Source: Sphingobium sp. CR2-8 (lineage in GTDB: Bacteria; Pseudomonadota; Alphaproteobacteria; Sphingomonadales; Sphingomonadaceae). Taken from it: a DNA stretch of 64,000 nucleotides. How positions within the stretch are numbered: the first letter of the stretch is position 1; each line of letters begins with the position of its first letter. Positions 16,538 through 26,784 of the stretch are shown one piece after another. The DNA lies in contig NZ_JAYKZY010000002.1 of NCBI RefSeq assembly GCF_035818615.1, forward strand, positions 312,501-376,500, written 5' to 3'. A program made the position numbers and the translations under genes. A model generated the notes under the pieces. The model worked only from the letters and a program-made list of their open reading frames with translations. It did no database searches and was not told the origin of the DNA.

Positions 16538-19363
16538 TTAACTACGTGGTCGATTGCCCGCCGCGAAATTGGGGAAGAACAGCTTGCGGAAGCTGATCGA
16601 AATGGTGCGGCCCAGCGGATCGAGATAGCCCGGCTGATAGCGCAGCGGGACCATACCGGTGGCGTCCGTAACCTCCCGCCTCTGATTGAAGATATTGTCG
16701 ACGCCGATCGACACCCGCGCCCCGCGCAGGAACGGCACCTTGCGCTCCAGCCCCTGAACCTGGCCCAGATTGGCGAAGATGCGCAGGTTCGCAGTGGCGA
16801 GGCTGCCGAAGTTCAGCCGTGAAGCGCCGCCCGCCGTCCCGGTCAAGGCACCGTCGACATGGGTGCCGCTTTCCCAGTCGATGCCCAGCCGCGCGCCGAT
16901 GCCATTGTTCATATAGCCGACCCGTGCCTCGACCTCATGCCGCGGCTGGCCGCCCGACGATCCGGTCGCATCGCCGTCCAGCAGGTTGAGCTGCGGCACG
17001 CCCGGCGCGATGGCGATGCTCTCGGTCAGGTGCCAGGTATGATAGAGGCTGAAGGTCATCCGTCCGCCGCCCTGGCCGCCGCCGCGTCCCCCGCCAAAGC
17101 CGCCGGGACCGCCAAAGCCGCCACCGCGCGGGCCACCATTGCCGCCGCCCGGCCCGGCATTGCCACCATCGCCGCGCCGCCGGTCGCCCCCTTCGCCGCC
17201 AGCACCGGGCGGTGGACCGCCTTCGCCACGGGGCGGGCGATTGCCGAACATTGCCTGCAATTCAGGTGGGCGATCCTCGGGCTTGCCGCCCGCTGCGCGC
17301 CAGGCTTCCACCAGCTTCTGCACATGCGACTTGATCGGGATCGACAGGTCCAGGCCCCAGCGCAATTGCTCGCTTTGCGACCGCAGAAAGTTGATCGGCC
17401 GCGCGTCGATCTGGAGCAGATTGCCGTCGGCGTCGCGGATGAAGCGCTGCGGATAGGCCGCCTCCAGCGCCGGGGTGGGCGTGGGGAAGGCGGCGATCGG
17501 ATTGCGCGTCCGGCTGTTGAGATAGGTGGCGGTCATCGTCAGGTTGGGCTTGTCGAACGGCTTGATCCGGGCGTTCAGGCGGAACTGGTCGCGCACGCTT
17601 TCCCGCAGCGTCGCATTGCCGCCCGCAATCTGCGACACGAACACGCTCTGCCCGGTCGCATAGTCGAAGACGGAGACGTTGGGTGTGGCAATCAGCGGAT
17701 CGGTGATCTGTGCGCCCGTAGGCGCGGCACGGTCCTGATTGGCCGATACGAGCAGTTGTACGGCCTTGACCGGTTCCCAGTGCAGGCCATAGCCCAAGGT
17801 CGAAAGCGTGCCGAAGTCCGAATAGCGCTGCGCCGCCGCATTGAAATTGACGCCGATATCGCCGACCGCGCCCAGAACGCCCTTCGACCGGCTGGTCAGC
17901 GGCAGGTCGAAACTCACCTGCCCGCTGCCGATTTCCCGGCTGTAATCATTGCTGTTTTCCACGCCCGACCGCACCGACCGGCTTTCGAAGCCGTTCGCCG
18001 ATGCGCCGATCCGGATCGATGTCATCACGTCGCCTGCGGGCAGGCTGAACAGCGATCCGCTGAGCAGCAGGTCGCCCTGCAACGCCTGGCTCTTCGCGCG
18101 GGCGCTGTCCGTCACGCGGCTGGCGATCAGGTCGGGCGCGAAGCTGCCATAGGGATTGACCCCGCCATTGCCCGCATCGAGCGCCGACTGGATCGCGCCG
18201 GTCGCTATGCCGCGATCGGTGCGGGTGCGGGTGACGGACAGGTCGCCATTGCCGGTGAAGGACCATTGCCAGCTGCGCCCCAGCCGTCCGTTCAGGGTCA
18301 GCCCGATATGGCCGGTCGTGCCCTTGATCTGCTGTTGCAGCGCGCCGCCCTGCGCCAGATAGCGATAGAGGGTGACGTCGTTGGCGAAGGGCGAGAAGGG
18401 ATTGCCCGCCGACAGGTCGAACGCCGCCTGCGACAGGCCTTGGAGCGAATCATTGTCCGACAGTTCCAGCCGCCCGTTGAGCGTCGCCGATATGCCGCCC
18501 AGCGCGCGGGCCAGCGTGGCGTTGGCGGAGACATTCTCCGTGTCTGGGCTGAGCGTGCGGTAGCGCGTCAGGTCGCTGACGCTGGTGACATTGGCGCCCG
18601 CCACGAAATCGTTGAGCGCGGGCGCGCCGTTCGCGGCGCTGCCCGGCACGCTGGCGACGGTGACGACCCGTCCCACCCGCGCCGACAGCGCAGGATCGAT
18701 CTCGCTATTCGCACCGGTGCCCACGACATTGCCCGCCAGCGCATAGGGACGGCCCGGCGCAGTGGCGATGATGCCGCGCTCATTTTCCAGCAGCGATGCG
18801 GCGCGGCTATATTTGAGGTTCAGCGTGAAGCGATTGTCGCCCTGAATGCGCAATATGCCCGCTTCCACCTGGCCATTTTCGCGACCGCCCTGCGTCGTCG
18901 TTCCCGCGCGCCCTTCCGCCGTTTCGGCGCGAAAACGCTGGCGCAGGACGATGTTCACCACCTTCTGCGTGGGGGCGTAGCCATAGGATAGAGCGACCTG
19001 TTCGGGCAATATGTCGACGCGCTGCACCGCTTCGGACGGGATGTCCTGAATTTCGGAGAAGCTGGAAATGCGCTTGCCGTTCAGCAGGATGACGGGCGAT
19101 CCGTTGGTCTGCGGCGACAATTCGCTGATGAGTTCGGAAATCGACGTGACGCCCAGTGCGCGGACGTCGGCGGCGGACAATTGCTGTTCGGGCTGCACAT
19201 CGCCGATCACCGATCCGCGCTGCGGCTGGCCGGTGACGATGATTTCCTCGCCCTCGTCCATCTGGACGGGCGGGGCGCTTTTCTGCTCCTCCTGCGCCAG
19301 CAACGCGCCGGGCGCGACGCCAGCCATGAGCGACGCATAGAATAGGCAAGCGGAAAAACGCAC
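16538..19363 (-). CDS. TonB-dependent receptor with glycine-rich insertion
   Basis: A 941-residue outer-membrane receptor. I choose a GTG start at 19363 that gives VRFSACLFYASLMAGVAPGALLAQ as a signal peptide; a GGGGG run precedes it. A TonB box-like EEIIVTG follows, then a plug (DVRALGVTSISELISE, SPVILLNGKRI, AVQRVDILPEQ) and a 22-strand-type barrel ending ISFRKLFF...AAGNRPRS. The unusual part is a 61-residue segment (17060-17242) with 33 glycines between two barrel strands, so likely in a loop. Ligand unknown. Power would come from TonB-ExbBD such as at 46.8 kb. The neighbours give no substrate clue. Confidence 0.9.
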   Translation of the reverse strand: MRFSACLFYASLMAGVAPGALLAQEEQKSAPPVQMDEGEEIIVTGQPQRGSVIGDVQPEQQLSAADVRALGVTSISELISELSPQTNGSPVILLNGKRISSFSEIQDIPSEAVQRVDILPEQVALSYGYAPTQKVVNIVLRQRFRAETAEGRAGTTTQGGRENGQVEAGILRIQGDNRFTLNLKYSRAASLLENERGIIATAPGRPYALAGNVVGTGANSEIDPALSARVGRVVTVASVPGSAANGAPALNDFVAGANVTSVSDLTRYRTLSPDTENVSANATLARALGGISATLNGRLELSDNDSLQGLSQAAFDLSAGNPFSPFANDVTLYRYLAQGGALQQQIKGTTGHIGLTLNGRLGRSWQWSFTGNGDLSVTRTRTDRGIATGAIQSALDAGNGGVNPYGSFAPDLIASRVTDSARAKSQALQGDLLLSGSLFSLPAGDVMTSIRIGASANGFESRSVRSGVENSNDYSREIGSGQVSFDLPLTSRSKGVLGAVGDIGVNFNAAAQRYSDFGTLSTLGYGLHWEPVKAVQLLVSANQDRAAPTGAQITDPLIATPNVSVFDYATGQSVFVSQIAGGNATLRESVRDQFRLNARIKPFDKPNLTMTATYLNSRTRNPIAAFPTPTPALEAAYPQRFIRDADGNLLQIDARPINFLRSQSEQLRWGLDLSIPIKSHVQKLVEAWRAAGGKPEDRPPELQAMFGNRPPRGEGGPPPGAGGEGGDRRRGDGGNAGPGGGNGGPRGGGFGGPGGFGGGRGGGQGGGRMTFSLYHTWHLTESIAIAPGVPQLNLLDGDATGSSGGQPRHEVEARVGYMNNGIGARLGIDWESGTHVDGALTGTAGGASRLNFGSLATANLRIFANLGQVQGLERKVPFLRGARVSIGVDNIFNQRREVTDATGMVPLRYQPGYLDPLGRTISISFRKLFFPNFAAGNRPRS

Positions 19364-19473
19364 GAAAACCCCCACAACAATTTTTGAACTGATCACCGGA
19401 CTAGCAGCCGCTTGTCGCAAGTTTCTGGCAACGACCAGAGATATTTGTCGCAAGATGTAATCATGCCGGCTGA

Positions 19474-20457
<984 letters not shown>

Positions 20458-20460
20458 GGG

Positions 20461-21003
20461 TCAGCGCGTTTCCGGCCCCAGCGCCGGGTCCAGGTCGCGC
20501 GGGCGGGTGAAGCTGATGAGCGTCGCGCTATTCTCCCGCGCGTCGCTCCACTTGTCGATGGGCAGGTCCAGCACGGCGATGCTGGCGGTCGGGAACTTGA
20601 CCTCCACATCCTCGCGCAGCGGATTGACGCCATCATCGGGGACCAGGTCCAGGATCAATTCCTCCAGCCCCGGATTATGCCCGGCGAGCAGCGCGCTGTC
20701 GGCGCTGTCGGGCAGGTCGCGGATGACGTCGAACAGGGTCGGCGCGGACGCCAGATAGATGCGCCGGTCCCAGCGCGCGTCCAGCACGTGCCCGAAACCC
20801 GCGCGGAAGGTTTCCAGCGTCTGGACCACGCGCACGGCGGGGGAGGCGACCAGGCAATCGAACTGCATCTTTCGCTGGGCCGCGAACTGGCCCATCAGCA
20901 TCGCCGCCTTTTCGCCCCGGCGGTTCAGGGGCCGGTCGAAATCGCGCGCCACCGGATCGTCCCAATCCGATTTGGCGTGGCGCAACAGGGTCAGCCGCTT
21001 CAT
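20461..21003 (-). CDS. SixA-like histidine phosphatase
   Basis: A 180-residue histidine-phosphatase-superfamily protein. The phosphohistidine motif LLRHAKSDWDDP (residues 5-16) with the downstream ALLAGHNPGLEEL (second catalytic His) and R of PLNRRGEKAA is diagnostic. It resembles SixA, which dephosphorylates histidine-phosphotransfer proteins, though the substrate here is not known. Length is longer than E. coli SixA (161) because of a C-terminal tail with SFTRPRDLDP. The gene converges with pip; the neighbouring helicase gene is on the same strand 130 bases upstream. Confidence 0.88.
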   Translation of the reverse strand: MKRLTLLRHAKSDWDDPVARDFDRPLNRRGEKAAMLMGQFAAQRKMQFDCLVASPAVRVVQTLETFRAGFGHVLDARWDRRIYLASAPTLFDVIRDLPDSADSALLAGHNPGLEELILDLVPDDGVNPLREDVEVKFPTASIAVLDLPIDKWSDARENSATLISFTRPRDLDPALGPETR

Positions 21004-21133
21004 TCTATCTCCTGTGCGGGATTCCCCGATAGGGGCAGGCCGGATTCGTCCCCCTGATGCCCTAACCCGCCTGCTTCGCCAAGCATTTCACGCCGCGCCG
21101 CGCCGCTGACGGCGATGATCGCTTCATCCAGCG

Positions 21134-23767
21134 TCACGCGGCGGATCGGCGTGCCGGGGGAAAGGCGCTCAGCAACCGGCTGGGCATGGCGGCGGACAGG
21201 ATGACGAAACTGCCCCTGTCCTCCGCCCGGCGGATGAGGCGGCCGAACGCCTGCGCCAGTCGCGCGCGGATCAGCCGGTCGTCATAGGCGCTGCCCCCGC
21301 CTGCCAGCCTGCGCGCGGCATGCAGCACCGTGGGCTTGGACCAGGGCACCCCCTCCATCACCACCAGCCGCAGCGAATGGCCCGGCACGTCTACCCCGTC
21401 ACGTAAAGCATCGGTGCCCAGCAGGGACGCGCGCGGATCGTCGCGGAAGATGTCGACCAGCGTGCCCGTGTCCATCGGATCGACATGCTGGGCGTAGAGC
21501 GGCAGACCGGTGCGCGCCAGCCGGTCGGCGATGCGCGCATGGACCGCGCGCAACCGGCGGATCGCGGTGAACAGGCCGAGCGTGCCGCCGCCCGCCGCCT
21601 CGATCAAGCGGCCATAGGCGCCCGACAGCGCCGCGATGTCGCCACGCTTGATGTCGGTGACGATCAGCACTTCAGCGCGGCCGGGATAGTCGAACGGACT
21701 GGCTGCCTCGAACCGTTCCGCGCCATGGGGCAGGTGGACCGCGCCACTGCGCGCTTCGGCATTGCTCCAGTCGCCGCCGCCTTTCAGCGTGGCCGACGTC
21801 AGCAACACGCCCTGCGCGGGTTTCAGCACGGTTTCGGCCAGCGGCCGGGTCGGGTCCAGCCAGTGGCGGTGGATGCCGATATCATATTCGCGCCCCTCGA
21901 CCCGGTCGACCGCCAGCCAGTCGACATAATCGGGATCGACCGGCCCGCCGATCCGCGCCAGCAGCGCCAGCCAGGCGGCGATCAGGTCGCGCCGCCAGCC
22001 GAGCGATGCGATCGCCCCTTCCACCCGCGCGCGGGCCGCGCCGTCCAGCCAGTCGGGCGCGTCCTCCATCACTGCCTCCAGCCGCCGCCCCAGCCGCACC
22101 ATGGGCTTGATGAGTGCGTCCAGGGCGATCGCGGCCTCCTGTGCCGCCTCGACCAGGGCGCCGTCCGGTTCGGCCAGCTCCGTTTCCAGCCCATAGCCCG
22201 CATCCGCCTCGCCCGCCGCTTCGGCGCGGGTGTAGACGGTGCCGCGCACGGCGGCGAGCAGCGCTTCCAACGGCCCGAACGGCTCGCCCGCCACCACGCG
22301 TTTCAGCCAGTCGTCGGCGGGCAGCGCCTGCGCTGCGTCGATCGCCGCGCGGATCGCCTGGCCGCCTTCATCGTCATAACTGGCCAGGTCCGACAGGCGC
22401 GCGGCCAGGCCCCTGCGGCGACCGCGCGATCCGCCCTCCGGCCCCATGATCCAGCGGCGCAGCTCGATCGCTTCCTGCCCCGACAGCGCGACGGAGAAGG
22501 TGGAGTCGGCCGCGTCGAACAGATGATGGCCCTCGTCGAAGACGATGCGCTGGGGCCGCTGGCCCGTCTCTCGACCACGCGCGGCGTTGATCATCACCAG
22601 CGCATGATTGGCGATGACGATGTCCGCGTCGGCGCTGGCGCGGGCCGACCGTTCGATGAAGCATTTGCGGTAATGCGGGCAGCCTGCATAGATGCACTCG
22701 CCGCGCCGATCGGTGAGGGCCGTGGAACCGTTGCGGCGGAACAGCGTGGGCAGCCAGCCGGGCAGGTCGCCGCCCACCATGTCGCCATCCTTGGTGAACG
22801 CGGCCCAACGCGCGACCAGTTGCGCCAATATCGCGGCGCGCCCGGTAAAGCCGCCCTGCAACGCATCTTCCAGATTGAGCAGGCAGAGATAATTTTCGCG
22901 ACCCTTGCGCACGACCACCCGGCGCGCGGCGACCGCCGCGTCGGGGAAGAGGCGCAGGGATTCGCGGTCGAGCTGCCGTTGCAGCGCCTTGGTATAGGTC
23001 GATACCCATACCGTGCCCTGCGCCTGCGTGGCCCAGAGCGACGCAGGCGCGAGATAGCCCAGCGTCTTGCCGATGCCGGTGCCCGCTTCGGCCAGCAGCA
23101 TATTGGGCTGGTCGCGATGCCTGCGCGGCGTGAAGGCGGCGCTGGCGGCGGCGGCATAGGCGCGCTGGCCCGGGCGCGGCTCAGCCCCCGCGCCGGTCAG
23201 CGCGTCGAGCCGGGCCAGCACCTGATCCTCCTTAAGGCTGATCGTGCGCGGGGCGGGGCGCGGCTGCGCTTCCTCCCATTCGGGCAGTTTGGAAAAGAGC
23301 CAGCGTTCCGCCTCGCGCGGGCGCGGGATGCGGGGCGCGACCAGCGGCGACCATGGCCAGCGCAGCCGGTGCAGTGCCTGCGCCGACGTCCAGCCGCCTT
23401 CGCGCTCCACCCAGTCGGGTGTTTCGAGCCGGGCGAGCAGCAGGGCCGCTGCCTGTTGCAGCAGGGCGGGAATGTCGCCCTCATGGGTCGGGACGGGCAG
23501 GCCGATCGCGGCCGCCAGCCCCTTGGGCGTAGGGACCAGGAACCGGGCGGGATGGAGGAAGGCCCAGAGTTCCAGCAGGTCGAGGCCGTTCAATTCGGGA
23601 TAGCCCAGTCGCTGGCCGGTCAGCGGCGCATTGAGCAGCAGCACCGGTGTTTCGGCGGCATGGGCGATCGCCTGTCCCTTCGCCAGCGCATGGGTGCGGT
23701 CCCCTTCGCGCAGCCAGATGCCGCCATGGCTGGCATGAAGCGCGGGCAGGGTGGCGGGATCGATCAC
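21134..23767 (-). CDS. DinG/XPD-type ATP-dependent DNA helicase
   Basis: A 877-residue superfamily 2 helicase with an iron-sulfur cluster. Walker A is EAGTGIGKT (residues 227-235); the DEAH-box variant is VFDEGHHLFD. Four cysteines suited to a [4Fe-4S] cluster are in NYLCLL, ECIYAGCPHYRKCF. C-terminal helicase motifs include SLLGTDALRDGVDVPG and RLIRRAEDRG. The roughly 200 N-terminal residues precede the motor and lack a known domain; they are typical of alphaproteobacterial members. It likely unwinds R-loops or recombination intermediates. The start codon is GTG. The PilZ gene upstream (23837) lies on the same strand 69 bases away. Confidence 0.92.
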   Translation of the reverse strand: MIDPATLPALHASHGGIWLREGDRTHALAKGQAIAHAAETPVLLLNAPLTGQRLGYPELNGLDLLELWAFLHPARFLVPTPKGLAAAIGLPVPTHEGDIPALLQQAAALLLARLETPDWVEREGGWTSAQALHRLRWPWSPLVAPRIPRPREAERWLFSKLPEWEEAQPRPAPRTISLKEDQVLARLDALTGAGAEPRPGQRAYAAAASAAFTPRRHRDQPNMLLAEAGTGIGKTLGYLAPASLWATQAQGTVWVSTYTKALQRQLDRESLRLFPDAAVAARRVVVRKGRENYLCLLNLEDALQGGFTGRAAILAQLVARWAAFTKDGDMVGGDLPGWLPTLFRRNGSTALTDRRGECIYAGCPHYRKCFIERSARASADADIVIANHALVMINAARGRETGQRPQRIVFDEGHHLFDAADSTFSVALSGQEAIELRRWIMGPEGGSRGRRRGLAARLSDLASYDDEGGQAIRAAIDAAQALPADDWLKRVVAGEPFGPLEALLAAVRGTVYTRAEAAGEADAGYGLETELAEPDGALVEAAQEAAIALDALIKPMVRLGRRLEAVMEDAPDWLDGAARARVEGAIASLGWRRDLIAAWLALLARIGGPVDPDYVDWLAVDRVEGREYDIGIHRHWLDPTRPLAETVLKPAQGVLLTSATLKGGGDWSNAEARSGAVHLPHGAERFEAASPFDYPGRAEVLIVTDIKRGDIAALSGAYGRLIEAAGGGTLGLFTAIRRLRAVHARIADRLARTGLPLYAQHVDPMDTGTLVDIFRDDPRASLLGTDALRDGVDVPGHSLRLVVMEGVPWSKPTVLHAARRLAGGGSAYDDRLIRARLAQAFGRLIRRAEDRGSFVILSAAMPSRLLSAFPPARRSAA

Positions 23768-23836
23768 CCGCCAGGGTTTAGGCGAGCAGGAACAAAAGGA
23801 AAACCTGAAATATGGGGTAAGCGACAGACGCCAGGA

Positions 23837-24214
23837 TCAGGCGGTGCGTCGTCCAAAGCCACCGCCACCGGCATAGGCGCCGCCCAGGCCGGCAGGCTGC
23901 ACGCGTGTCTGGAACGCGACCGGCGCGCGCTTGGCGGCGCGGGCCATTTCCAACTGCTCCAACAGCGGGCCTTCATTCAGTTCATAGGGAAAGCGTATGC
24001 CCATCCGATCCTCTTCGGACCAGCGCACCGTGCCGAATACCACGAAGCCGTCCAGGTCGATCTGGCACTGCGATCGCGCAGGCAGGGTGCAGCCCACGAT
24101 CTGCGCGCCGCCTTCGCTCAGATCGACGATCACGCCTTCCAGGCTGTCCAGCACCGTCGTGACGACGATCGGTATCTCCACGGCAACGCGTTCGCGGCTA
24201 CGCTGTATCTGCAT
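23837..24214 (-). CDS. PilZ domain protein
   Basis: A 125-residue single-domain PilZ protein. The cyclic-di-GMP binding elements are RSRERV (RxxxR) near the N-terminus and VDLSEGGAQIVG (D/NxSxxG) about residues 31-42. The strand IDLDGFVVFGTVRWSEEDRMGIRF completes the barrel. A C-terminal tail of about 40 residues ends in a Gly-rich piece (GLGGAYAGGGGFGRR). It probably transmits cyclic-di-GMP signals; the enzymes could include those at 13.0 and 42.0 kb. The partner is unknown. It sits divergently from lysK. Confidence 0.9.
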   Translation of the reverse strand: MQIQRSRERVAVEIPIVVTTVLDSLEGVIVDLSEGGAQIVGCTLPARSQCQIDLDGFVVFGTVRWSEEDRMGIRFPYELNEGPLLEQLEMARAAKRAPVAFQTRVQPAGLGGAYAGGGGFGRRTA

Positions 24215-24344
24215 ATCGCCTCCTGTCTGTGCATTATCGTGACGCAGGGTTAATGAAAACTAAACTTGCGAATGATTGTCAAAGCGGTTTTTACGGCCAA
24301 ACACCGTTTTCTTTCGCTTTAGCAGGGTTTAGGGGGCGTAAATC

Positions 24345-25937
24345 ATGACAATGTCCGACATCATCCGCACCGCCGCACAGGCATCCAAGGCCTGGCCCTA
24401 TGAAGAAGCGCGCAAGCTGCTCAAGCGCTATCATGGCGGTGCGCCGGACAAAGGGCACATCCTGTTCGAAACCGGCTATGGCCCGTCGGGCCTGCCGCAT
24501 ATCGGCACCTTCAACGAAGTGTTGCGCACCACCATGGTCCGCAACGCCTTCCATTCGCTGTCGGACATCCCCACGCGGCTGGTGGCGTTCAGCGACGATC
24601 TGGACGGGTTCCGCAAGGTGCCCGACAATGTGCCGAACCAGGCGATGCTGACCGACTATCTGGGCAAGCCGCTGACGCAGGTGCCCGATCCGTTCGAAAA
24701 GTTCGAAAGTTTCGCGCATCACAACAATGCGATGCTGCGGGATTTCCTCGACAGTTTCGGCTTCGACTATGAATTCGTTTCCGCGACCGAGCAATATCAG
24801 GCTGGCGCTTTCGACGACGCGTTGCGGCAGGTGCTGCGTCGGTATCAGGCGATCATGGACATCATGCTGCCCACCCTGCGCAAGGAACGGCAGGCGACCT
24901 ATTCGCCGGTCCTGCCGATTTCCCCAAAGAGCGGCATCGTGTTGCAGGTGCCGGTCGAGGTGATCGACGCCGAAGCGGGCATCGTGCGTTTCGTGGACAC
25001 GTCCGTTCCCGGGGGCGAGACGATCGAGCAGTCGATCCTGGGCGGCGCGGCCAAGCTGCAATGGAAGGTCGACTGGGCGATGCGCTGGTATGCGCTGGGC
25101 GTCGATTACGAGATGGCGGGCAAGGATCTGATCAATTCGGTCACCCAGTCGTCCAAAATCTGCCGCGCGCTGGGCGGACGCCCGCCCGAAGGCTTCAACT
25201 ACGAGATGTTCCTGGACGAAAAGGGCGAGAAAATCTCCAAGTCCAAGGGCAATGGCCTCAGCCTCGAACAATGGCTGACCTATGGTCCGCAGGAAAGCCT
25301 GGCCTTCTACGCCTATCGCGAACCCAAAAAGGCCAAGCAGCTGCACATGGGCGTCATCCCGCGGGCGGTGGACGAATATTGGCAGTTCCGCAGCAATTAC
25401 GCCAAGCAGGCGGTCGAACAGCAGCTCGGCAACCCCGTCCACCACATTCATGACGGCAAGCTGCCACAGGGCGAATTGCCGGTCACGTTCGGCCTGCTGC
25501 TCAACCTGGTCGGGGTGATGGGAGACGCCAGCCGCGAACAGGTATGGCGCTATCTGCAAAATTACGTGCCGGGCGCCAGCGCCGATACCTATCCCGAACT
25601 CGATGCGCTGATCGGCCATGCGCTGGCCTATCATCGCGATTTCGTCGCGCCGACGCTGCAACGCCGCGCACCGGACGCTAACGAAGCGGCCGCGCTGCGC
25701 CGACTGGACAGCGAACTGGCCGCCCTGCCGGACGGCGCGTCGGCGGAGGATATCCAGAATATCGTCTATGCCATCGGCAAGGACGAGGCGTTCGGTTTCG
25801 CCGAACTGCGCGACTGGTTCAAGGCGCTCTACCAGACGCTGCTCGGCGCGGACCAGGGACCGCGCATGGGGAGTTTCATCGCGCTCTACGGGGTGGAAAA
25901 CAGCCGCGCCTTGATCGCCCAGGCGCTCGCCGCCTGA
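24345..25937 (+). CDS. lysK: Class I lysyl-tRNA synthetase
   Basis: Charges tRNA-Lys with lysine. The 530-residue protein is the class I type, with HIGH-like HIGT at residues 52-55 and KMSKS-like KISKSKG, instead of the class II fold of most bacterial LysRS. Class I is usual in archaea and in many alphaproteobacteria. Core family blocks GYGPSGLPHIGTFNEV, LVAFSDDLDGFRKVPDN and VDWAMRWYALGVDYEMAGKDLI are intact. Translation may start at either of the two ATGs, six bases apart; AGGGGGCG lies nine bases before the first. A terminator follows at 26087. Confidence 0.97.
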   Translation: MTMSDIIRTAAQASKAWPYEEARKLLKRYHGGAPDKGHILFETGYGPSGLPHIGTFNEVLRTTMVRNAFHSLSDIPTRLVAFSDDLDGFRKVPDNVPNQAMLTDYLGKPLTQVPDPFEKFESFAHHNNAMLRDFLDSFGFDYEFVSATEQYQAGAFDDALRQVLRRYQAIMDIMLPTLRKERQATYSPVLPISPKSGIVLQVPVEVIDAEAGIVRFVDTSVPGGETIEQSILGGAAKLQWKVDWAMRWYALGVDYEMAGKDLINSVTQSSKICRALGGRPPEGFNYEMFLDEKGEKISKSKGNGLSLEQWLTYGPQESLAFYAYREPKKAKQLHMGVIPRAVDEYWQFRSNYAKQAVEQQLGNPVHHIHDGKLPQGELPVTFGLLLNLVGVMGDASREQVWRYLQNYVPGASADTYPELDALIGHALAYHRDFVAPTLQRRAPDANEAAALRRLDSELAALPDGASAEDIQNIVYAIGKDEAFGFAELRDWFKALYQTLLGADQGPRMGSFIALYGVENSRALIAQALAA

Positions 25938-26086
25938 CGCTTTGCAACCGTCCAGGGGGAACATTTCGTTCAGTTGGTCGTTTCGCGCAACGGTCCACCC
26001 CCCTTTCGGACTGGTGATGCGCCTCGCGCGCGTCATCGGCCGCGTACGCCTGGAAACGGGCGGCGCGGCCAAGTGGGGGTGAAATT

Positions 26087-26130
26087 GGGAAGCGGCCCCG
26101 GACATCATGCCCGGAGCCGCTTCCCTTTTC
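26087..26130 (+). terminator. Intrinsic terminator after lysK
   Basis: Ten-base perfect stem GGGAAGCGGC (26087-26096) and GCCGCTTCCC (26116-26125) followed by TTTTC, with further pairing CCGG/CCGG inside the loop. It sits between lysK and the convergent RcnB-like gene and could serve both. Confidence 0.85.
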
Positions 26131-26146
26131 CGTTACTGGCGACCAG

Positions 26147-26617
26147 TTACCAGAAGAAGCCGCGATGCGCCGTAATCACGCGGCCGGTGCGGACGTTGAC
26201 TAGCAGCACGTCGTTATAATGGCGGACCCAGCGCTGGTTCACGCCCGGACGGGGCAGACGATAGCGATAGGGGTCTGCGATATAATAGCGCGAGTTGTAA
26301 TAGGCCGGGCGAAGCTGCGAACCGGCGTTCCACTGGCTGTAGCGGAATGGCGCACGCCAGTTGCCGCCGCGATAGACGTCCCGGTGGCTACGGCGATAAT
26401 CCTGCCAGTCCTCACGCGCTTCCTGGCGGGCGTCGCGGACATCGCGGCGCGCCTCGCGCACGTCGCGGCGGTCGCCATAGCGCTGCGCCTGACGCAGGTC
26501 GCGTTGTTCCTCGCGCAGGTTCCGCTCGCTGCGGCGCGCTTCGCCATAGGATTGCGCCGATGCGACGCTCGGCGCGACGGTGGCGGCCAGCAGGCCCAGG
26601 ATGATCAGTTTACGCAT
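26147..26617 (-). CDS. RcnB-like secreted protein 1
   Basis: A 156-residue exported protein. The signal peptide is MRKLIILGLLAATVAPSVASAQ. The mature region begins with an Arg/Glu/Asp-rich coiled segment (SERNLREEQRDLRQAQR, then DVREARRDVRDARQE), followed by a C-terminal RcnB-like domain: YYIADPYRYRLPRPG, NQRWVRHYNDVLLVN and RGFFW. RcnB in E. coli is a periplasmic protein linked to Ni/Co homeostasis, but the family is broad and a metal role here is only inferred. I start at 26617 for the leader; the upstream extension MSCRTGS... has none. A paralogue lies at 27559. A CTGAAC element precedes it. Confidence 0.85.
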   Translation of the reverse strand: MRKLIILGLLAATVAPSVASAQSYGEARRSERNLREEQRDLRQAQRYGDRRDVREARRDVRDARQEAREDWQDYRRSHRDVYRGGNWRAPFRYSQWNAGSQLRPAYYNSRYYIADPYRYRLPRPGVNQRWVRHYNDVLLVNVRTGRVITAHRGFFW

Positions 26618-26705
26618 ATCGTATCTCCCAATTATCGTGGCGGCTGAACCTGTCCGGCAGGACATCGGTTCCGTCGCCTACGAACAGAGATATGGTCCCC
26701 GTCAA

Positions 26706-26733
26706 CTGAACGGCCGGAGAATGGGACTGTCAG
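26706..26733. promoter_or_regulatory. CTGAAC...TGTCAG element before RcnB-like gene 1
   Basis: 28-base block, 20 of 28 positions equal to the block at 6071-6098 upstream of the small secreted-protein gene (CTGAAC at one end, GTCAG at the other). In the sense of the RcnB-like gene it ends in GTTCAG, 89 bases before the start, and CCATAT follows nine bases later as a possible -10 region. Binding protein unknown. Confidence 0.45.
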
Positions 26734-26784
26734 ATTCCAGTCATTTATGTCGCAAAGTGTAACGGGTTCAAGCGACAGGAGGTC

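Noticed and set aside
16859..18991. A 710-codon open frame opposite the TonB-dependent receptor
   Set aside because: The residues are Arg/Ala/Gly-rich with no domain, while the opposite strand encodes a complete receptor.
21485..24253. A 922-codon open frame on the plus strand opposite the helicase
   Set aside because: It is the complement of the DinG-like gene in high-GC DNA. It has no recognisable domain and spans the helicase-PilZ junction.
24291..26108. A 605-codon frame opposite lysK
   Set aside because: Antisense shadow of a clear synthetase gene; no motif.
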